Assembly: GCA_958415665.1 (NCBI GenBank)
Contig: CATYZK010000047.1
Location: 1 to 9,880, forward strand
Direction: 5' to 3'
DNA: 9,880 nt
Origin: an uncultured Collinsella sp.
GTDB taxonomy: Bacteria > Actinomycetota > Coriobacteriia > Coriobacteriales > Coriobacteriaceae
Positions within the stretch are counted from its first letter, which is position 1. Each line of letters opens with the position of its first letter. This document shows positions 6,061 to 9,880 of the stretch, in pieces. The position numbers were made by a program, and so were the translations under genes. The notes under the pieces were generated by a model. It searched no databases. It was not told the origin of the DNA and worked only from the letters and a program-made list of their open reading frames with translations.

Positions 6061-7359
6061 TTGAACATCACCGCTTCTGACGTCAAGGACGCCAAGCTCA
6101 CCGCTACGGTCACCATCCCGGCCGCCGACGTCGACGCCGCGATCAAGAAGGCCTACAAGGACACCGCCAAGAAGTACCGCTTCCCGGGCTTCCGCGCCGG
6201 CAAGGCTCCCCGTCCGGTCATCGACTCCGCACTTGGCGCCGAGGCTACCCTCGCTCAGGCCACCAACGACCTGATCGCCGCCAACGAGCCCGCCGTCCTC
6301 AACGAGCTGGACATCGTCCCCACCAAGAACGGTGACTACAAGGAGCTCGACCTCGCCAAGGATCACGAGGACTACACCTACACCGTCGAGTTCTCCCTGC
6401 GTCCTGCCGCTGAGCTCTCCTCCTTCGACGCTGTCGAGATCGAGATGCCCCCTGCGGAGGTCACCGAGTCCGAGATCAACAACCAGGTCGAGATGCTCCT
6501 CAACTACCGTGCCACCTTCGAGGACGTCGAGGGTCGCGCCGTCGAGGCTGACGACTATGTGACCGTCGACCTCAAGGCCGTCGAGAACGCCGACAACTTC
6601 GCCGCCGAGGGCCGCATGCTCATCGCCGGTAGCGACAGCAACCCCGCCGAGTTCAACGAGGCCCTGATCGGCGCCAACGTTGACGACGTCAAGACCGTCA
6701 CCTGGACCGACGAGGTCGAGGAGGGCGAGGAGGCCGAGACCCACACCGTCGAGGTCACCGTCAAGGGCATCAAGGTCCGCAACACCCCCGAGCTCACTGA
6801 CGAGCTCGTCAAGTCCGACTTTGGCTTCGACAGCATCGAGGCCATGCGCGACGCCATTAAGATCGAGATCGAGCAGGACAAGGCTTCCCGTCTCCCGGCT
6901 GAGAAGGAGAACCGTTGCGTCTCCGCTCTCGCCGAGCGTCTGCAGCTTGACGAGATGGACGCCGACTACGAGCAGTCCGTCTTTGAGGAGCTTGGTCAGA
7001 ACTTCCTGTCCAACCTCGCTGCCCGCGGCATGACGCTGGACACTTGGCTGCCCGCTTCCGGCCTGACCATGGAGCAGTTCATCGGCGACCTGCACAAGCA
7101 GGCCAACGACGTTGCCCGTGAGTCCCTGGCCCTGGACGCCCTCGCCCGTGAGCTCAAGATTGAGGTCACCGAGGACGACATCAACGCCGAGTTCGAGAAG
7201 GCCGGCGTCAAGGACGTCGAGGCTTCCAAGGCCGAGTTCATCGCCGATGGCCGCATGCCTGCCGTCCGCGAGTCCATCCGTCGCTCCAAGGCCGTCGACC
7301 ACCTGGTCGAGAACGCCAAGGTGACCGAGGTCGACGAGACCGCCAAGGACGCCGAGTAA
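6061..7359 (+). CDS. tig: Trigger factor, ribosome-associated chaperone and prolyl isomerase
   Basis: Trigger factor binds ribosomal protein uL23 at the exit tunnel and shields nascent chains. The product is 432 residues, the same as in E. coli. The N-terminal ribosome-binding domain carries the signature GFRAGK at 43-48 (GFRKGK in E. coli). A divergent FKBP-like prolyl isomerase domain covers roughly 155-245, and the helical chaperone arms fill the C-terminal half. The start chosen is TTG 6061: a perfect AGGAGG (6049-6054) sits six bases upstream, and the product then begins MNITASDVKD, like family members. GTG 6058 is only three bases from the AGGAGG. ATG 6046 lies before it and has no ribosome site. 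The gene is rich in GAG, GAC, AAG and GTC codons, as expected for high expression. It precedes clpP and clpX, an order kept in many bacteria. Confidence 0.95.
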   Translation: MNITASDVKDAKLTATVTIPAADVDAAIKKAYKDTAKKYRFPGFRAGKAPRPVIDSALGAEATLAQATNDLIAANEPAVLNELDIVPTKNGDYKELDLAKDHEDYTYTVEFSLRPAAELSSFDAVEIEMPPAEVTESEINNQVEMLLNYRATFEDVEGRAVEADDYVTVDLKAVENADNFAAEGRMLIAGSDSNPAEFNEALIGANVDDVKTVTWTDEVEEGEEAETHTVEVTVKGIKVRNTPELTDELVKSDFGFDSIEAMRDAIKIEIEQDKASRLPAEKENRCVSALAERLQLDEMDADYEQSVFEELGQNFLSNLAARGMTLDTWLPASGLTMEQFIGDLHKQANDVARESLALDALARELKIEVTEDDINAEFEKAGVKDVEASKAEFIADGRMPAVRESIRRSKAVDHLVENAKVTEVDETAKDAE

Positions 7360-7410
7360 TTCTCGCCACCTTTCCCGCGAGCGCATGTACGCGCCCGTGA
7401 TGGGGTAAAG

Positions 7411-7416
7411 TTATAA
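7411..7416 (+). promoter_or_regulatory. Possible -10 of clpP promoter
   Basis: TTATAA in the AT-rich stretch GTAAAGTTATAAG is the best -10 candidate in the tig-clpP gap. There is no good -35 at 17 bases. If it is used, the transcript would start near 7422 and carry the 7436-7476 hairpin in its leader. An adjacent direct repeat, CCGGTT-AT-CCGGTT, follows at about 7418-7431. Confidence 0.25.
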
Positions 7417-7435
7417 GCCGGTTATCCGGTTGCTT

Positions 7436-7483
7436 CGTACGGTGCCAGCCAATGCATAGCATGCGGGCACCGTACGTTTGTCT
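7436..7483 (+). terminator. Hairpin in the tig-clpP gap: terminator or leader structure
   Basis: CGTACGGTGCC (7436-7446) pairs perfectly with GGCACCGTACG (7466-7476), and an inner GCAT/ATGC pair lies in the 19-base loop. TTTGTCT follows. It can serve as the tig terminator, though the T-tract is interrupted. Because the candidate clpP promoter lies upstream, it may instead be an attenuator or stabilising structure in the clpP leader. Confidence 0.55.
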
Positions 7484-7521
7484 AGAACCACTATTAGTCC
7501 GTAAGAGAAATGGAGATGCGT

Positions 7522-8142
7522 ATGATCGCTAAGTTCGATTCCGCCCTCGTGCCATACGTTATCGAGCAGACGCCGCGCGGCGAGCGCAGCTACGATATCT
7601 ATTCGCGCCTGCTCAACGACCGCATCATCTTCTTGGGCGAGGAGATCAACTCCGTCAGCGCCAACCTGGTCGTTGCCCAGCTGCTGCATCTTGAGAGCCA
7701 GGATGCCGAGAAGGATATCTCGCTCTACATCAATTCGCCCGGCGGCGAGGTCTACTCCGGTCTGGCGATTCTGGACACCATGAACTTCATCAAGCCGCAG
7801 GTCTCCACCATCTGCGTGGGCATGGCCGCGTCTATGGCTGCCGTGCTGCTTTCGGCCGGCGCCAAGGGCAAGCGCTTCTGCCTGCCGCACTCCAAGGTCA
7901 TGATTCACCAGCCCAGCGGCGGTGCCCAGGGCCAGCAGACCGAGATCGAGATCGTGGCCGAGGAGATCAAGAAGACCCGTCGCGAGCTCAATCAGATCCT
8001 GTCCGATGCCTCGGGCCAGCCCATCGAGAAGGTCCAGGCCGACACCGAGCGCGACAACTACCTGACCGCTGCCGAGGCCCTCGACTACGGCCTGATCGAC
8101 CGTATCGTCACCTCGCGCGATCTTGCCGCGAAGGACGCCTAG
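7522..8142 (+). CDS. clpP: ATP-dependent Clp protease proteolytic subunit
   Basis: ClpP is the serine peptidase barrel that degrades proteins unfolded and fed to it by ClpX or ClpC. With the start used here the protein has 206 residues. The catalytic triad is S104 (GMAASMA), H129 (VMIHQP) and D178 (TERDNY), at a constant offset of seven from mature E. coli S97, H122 and D171. NSPGGEVYSG and the handle-helix residues are also conserved. ATG 7522 is preferred because GGAG (7512-7515) lies six bases upstream. ATG 7510 and ATG 7516 are in frame but have poor ribosome sites; 7510 would add four residues (MEMR). clpX starts one base after the stop, so the two are cotranscribed and probably coupled. 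Only one clpP is visible, although actinobacteria often carry a second copy. Confidence 0.95.
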   Translation: MIAKFDSALVPYVIEQTPRGERSYDIYSRLLNDRIIFLGEEINSVSANLVVAQLLHLESQDAEKDISLYINSPGGEVYSGLAILDTMNFIKPQVSTICVGMAASMAAVLLSAGAKGKRFCLPHSKVMIHQPSGGAQGQQTEIEIVAEEIKKTRRELNQILSDASGQPIEKVQADTERDNYLTAAEALDYGLIDRIVTSRDLAAKDA

Positions 8143-8143
8143 G

Positions 8144-9550
8144 ATGGCAGGTAACATGCAGGACAACTTTGACGAGAACGGCAACCCCATCCGCTGCTCC
8201 TTCTGCGGAAAAGAGCAAGGCCAGGTCCGTCGCCTCGTAAAGGGCCCGACCAACATCTTTATCTGCGACGAGTGTGTCGCCGCCTGCTCCGAGATCCTGG
8301 AGGAGTCGCTGGCTTCGGACTTTATGGACGCCGCCCGCAACGGCAAGCTGCCGGGTTTCCTCAACGACCACGGCCAGGCTGCGTCCCAGCCCGCCGTAGA
8401 CCCCGAGGCCGAGGGCTTTGAGCTCGAGGACGACCGTCAGGTCATTACGCACGTGCCGACGCCGCACGAGATTTATGACGAGCTTTCTGCCTATGTCATG
8501 GGCCAGGAAGACGCCAAGCGCGCTATGTCGGTGGCCGTGTACAACCACTACCGCCGCGTGATCGAGGGCGGCGCCGCGGTGTCTGCCTTTGACGACGGCA
8601 TGGGCTCGCAGTTCAACGACGATATGGACGAGGTAGAGCTTGCCAAGTCCAACATCCTGCTGCTCGGTCCTACCGGTACCGGCAAGACGCTGCTGGCCCA
8701 GACGCTCGCGCGCATCCTAGAGGTGCCGTTTGCCATCGCCGATGCCACCGCGCTCACCGAGGCCGGCTATGTGGGCGAGGACGTGGAGAACATCCTGCTC
8801 AAGCTCATCAACGCTGCCGATGGCGACATTGAGCGCGCTCAGGTAGGCATCATCTATGTTGACGAGATTGACAAGATCGCCCGCAAGGCCGAGAACCTCT
8901 CCATTACCCGTGATGTCTCGGGCGAGGGCGTTCAGCAGGCGCTGCTGAAGATCCTTGAGGGCACGGTGGCCAGCGTTCCGCCCACCGGCGGCCGCAAGCA
9001 TCCCCAGCAGGAGCTGCTTCAGATCGACACGACCAACATCCTGTTTATCTGCGGCGGTGCCTTTGTGGGTCTGGACAAGATCATTGCCGACCGCGTGGGC
9101 AACAAGGGCGTGGGCTTTAACTCCGAGATCGCCGGCCCCACCTCGGTCGACGAGAACGACCTGCTGCGCCAGGTGCTCCCGCAGGATCTCAACGCCTTTG
9201 GCATGATCCCCGAGTTCGTGGGTCGTACACCCGTCGTCACTCAGACGCAGGCGCTCGACGAGGACGACCTGGTGTCGATCCTGACCGAGCCCAAGAACGC
9301 CGTGGTTCGCCAGTACCGCAAGATGTTCCAGCTCGAGGACGTCGAGCTTGAGTTTGAGGACGCGGCCCTGCACGAGATCGCCCGCATGGCGCTCGCCCGC
9401 AAGACCGGCGCCCGCGGCCTGCGCGCCATCTGCGAGGACGTGCTGCAGCAGGCGATGTTCGACCTCCCCAGCGAGGAAGGCGTAGCCAAGGTCGTCGTAA
9501 CCGAAGCCGCCGTAAAGGGCACCGAACAGCCCCAGCGCATCTACGGCTAA
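8144..9550 (+). CDS. clpX: ATP-dependent Clp protease ATP-binding subunit ClpX
   Basis: ClpX is the hexameric AAA+ unfoldase that recognises tagged substrates and threads them into ClpP. The 468-residue protein has the zinc-binding domain (C18, C21, C41, C44), Walker A GPTGTGKT (175-182), pore loop GYVG (208-211), Walker B IIYVDEID (236-243), RKHPQQE pore loop 2, the ClpP-docking tripeptide VGF (323-325, IGF in E. coli) and a sensor-2 GARGLRAI. It is about 40 residues longer than E. coli ClpX. Part of this is a longer linker after the zinc domain, and part is an acidic insertion at about 143-163 before Walker A. ATG 8144 is chosen because GAAGGA (8130-8135), inside the clpP end, sits eight bases upstream. 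ATG 8156 is a weaker alternative. Confidence 0.96.
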   Translation: MAGNMQDNFDENGNPIRCSFCGKEQGQVRRLVKGPTNIFICDECVAACSEILEESLASDFMDAARNGKLPGFLNDHGQAASQPAVDPEAEGFELEDDRQVITHVPTPHEIYDELSAYVMGQEDAKRAMSVAVYNHYRRVIEGGAAVSAFDDGMGSQFNDDMDEVELAKSNILLLGPTGTGKTLLAQTLARILEVPFAIADATALTEAGYVGEDVENILLKLINAADGDIERAQVGIIYVDEIDKIARKAENLSITRDVSGEGVQQALLKILEGTVASVPPTGGRKHPQQELLQIDTTNILFICGGAFVGLDKIIADRVGNKGVGFNSEIAGPTSVDENDLLRQVLPQDLNAFGMIPEFVGRTPVVTQTQALDEDDLVSILTEPKNAVVRQYRKMFQLEDVELEFEDAALHEIARMALARKTGARGLRAICEDVLQQAMFDLPSEEGVAKVVVTEAAVKGTEQPQRIYG

Positions 9551-9571
9551 ACCAGCCAAAAACGTGTTTGC

Positions 9572-9608
9572 AAATAGCCTCCGGCCACCCGCGGTCGGAG
9601 GCTATTTT
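9572..9608 (+). terminator. Intrinsic terminator of clpX
   Basis: AAATAGCCTCCG (9572-9583) pairs perfectly with CGGAGGCTATTT (9596-9607). GCC/GGT extends the stem inward by one wobble and two GC pairs, leaving the loop ACCCGC. It starts 21 bases after the stop. A- and T-tracts on the two sides allow termination in either direction. Confidence 0.9.
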
Positions 9609-9636
9609 ATAGATACGCAATAACCCCAACTACCTG

Positions 9637-9645
9637 TGTTATTCT
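9637..9645 (+). promoter_or_regulatory. Extended -10 promoter of valS
   Basis: TGT followed by TATTCT forms an extended -10 element (four of six hexamer matches) just after the clpX terminator. The predicted start near 9652 would give a leader of about 186 bases containing the 9702-9817 structure. A near-palindrome, TTCAG-A-CTGAA, at 9676-9686 lies downstream of it and could be an operator. Confidence 0.35.
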
Positions 9646-9701
9646 GTGTGTTTGTTTAAGCCTCAGCGAAGTCAATTCAGACTGAAGTAATCGATACCTA
9701 A

Positions 9702-9817
9702 GGGGAGGAATGTAGGCCCGATTTTCGTAGATTCCGCACGAGCCGAAGACCACTTAATGTGGTCTTCGAGCGAGCCCAGGACTTGACCGAGCGAAAATCG
9801 GGCCTACATTCCTCCCC
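9702..9817 (+). other. Structured valS leader: perfect 26-bp inverted repeat with nested hairpin
   Basis: Bases 9702-9727 and 9792-9817 are perfect reverse complements over 26 bases, beginning GGGGAGGAATGTAGG. Inside lies a second perfect hairpin, CGAAGACCAC (9744-9753) with GTGGTCTTCG (9759-9768), around the loop TTAAT. The segments between the two helices show no further clear pairing. No U-tract follows, so it is not a simple terminator. The right arm ends 20 bases before the valS ATG, and its CTCCC (9812-9816) can alternatively pair with GGGAG (9827-9831), the valS ribosome site. It could be a folded cis-regulatory RNA or a MITE/REP-like repeat. No target-site duplication is seen at its edges. 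Confidence 0.6.
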
Positions 9818-9837
9818 GGTGGGCAAGGGAGAGATAT

Positions 9838-9880
9838 ATGGAAGAAATGCCCAAGAACTACGATCCGTCGACCAACGAGC
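9838..9880 (+). CDS. valS: Valine-tRNA ligase, N-terminal fragment
   Basis: Only the first 14 codons are in the window, reading MEEMPKNYDPSTNE. This matches the usual start of bacterial valyl-tRNA synthetase (M-x-x-M-P-K-x-Y-D-P), which charges tRNA-Val in the cytoplasm. AGGGAG (9826-9831) lies six bases before the ATG and is a good ribosome site. The gene continues past the window edge and has its own predicted promoter after the clpX terminator. The long structured leader suggests it is regulated separately from clpX. Confidence 0.85.
   Translation, partial: MEEMPKNYDPSTNE

Noticed and set aside
6028..7386. 452-residue minus-strand open frame over tig
   Set aside because: Same artefact; the translation is a Leu/Val/Gly/Asp-rich low-complexity chain without domain motifs.
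7360..7521. CIRCE or CtsR operator upstream of clpP
   Set aside because: No TTAGCACTC-N9-GAGTGCTAA and no CtsR heptad repeat is present; the inverted repeat there is an unrelated GC-rich hairpin.
8123..8143. TTG 8123 as the clpX start
   Set aside because: It lies inside clpP and would add seven residues unlike any ClpX N-terminus. ATG 8144 has GAAGGA at good spacing.
9652..9837. T-box riboswitch upstream of valS
   Set aside because: I could not find the AGGGTGGNACCGCG T-box core or a convincing Stem I with a valine specifier. GGTGGG at 9818-9823 is too short a match.
1..9880. CRISPR array, prophage, insertion sequence or defence genes
   Set aside because: No spaced direct repeats, transposase, integrase or phage-like gene was found; all long plus-strand frames are core or metabolic genes.

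Overview
The window looks like an ordinary chromosomal stretch of a high-GC Gram-positive gut actinobacterium, most likely Collinsella or a close relative in the Coriobacteriia. That placement rests on codon use (almost no TTA, CTA or TCA codons in the large genes), the tig-clpP-clpX order, actinobacterial-type ClpX features, and a general impression of the intergenic repeats. No 16S rRNA or other taxonomic marker is present.

Layout: (1) 1-138 is the 3' end of a small DUF3343 (putative Se/S carrier-like) protein, followed by a REP-like hairpin. (2) 396-1751 is gdhA, an NADP-type glutamate dehydrogenase. Its upstream region carries two GlnR-like boxes around a good -10, and an intrinsic terminator follows the gene. 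(3) 1823-1928 is a BIME-like pair of inverted hairpins. (4) 2000-5745 is a two-gene unit for a xanthine dehydrogenase-family molybdenum hydroxylase: an FAD subunit, then a fused [2Fe-2S]/molybdopterin subunit, overlapping by one base. (5) 5886-5969 is tRNA-Leu(UAG). (6) 6061-9550 is the protein-quality block tig, clpP, clpX. clpP and clpX are separated by one base, and a strong terminator closes the block. (7) 9552-9837 is a structured intergenic region, and 9838-9880 is the start of valS.

Functional links: trigger factor folds nascent chains, and ClpX unfolds substrates and feeds them to ClpP. The molybdenum hydroxylase resembles the fused XdhD/YgfN and selenium-dependent hydroxylase type. 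With a DUF3343 gene nearby this hints at selenium-linked molybdenum enzymology, but the context is incomplete. gdhA is a nitrogen-assimilation gene whose upstream boxes fit nitrogen control.

No new multi-gene system is visible. The most unusual signal is the valS leader: a perfect 26-bp inverted repeat around a second perfect hairpin. Its 3' arm can alternatively pair with the valS Shine-Dalgarno sequence, so it is either a mobile repeat or an undescribed cis-regulatory RNA.
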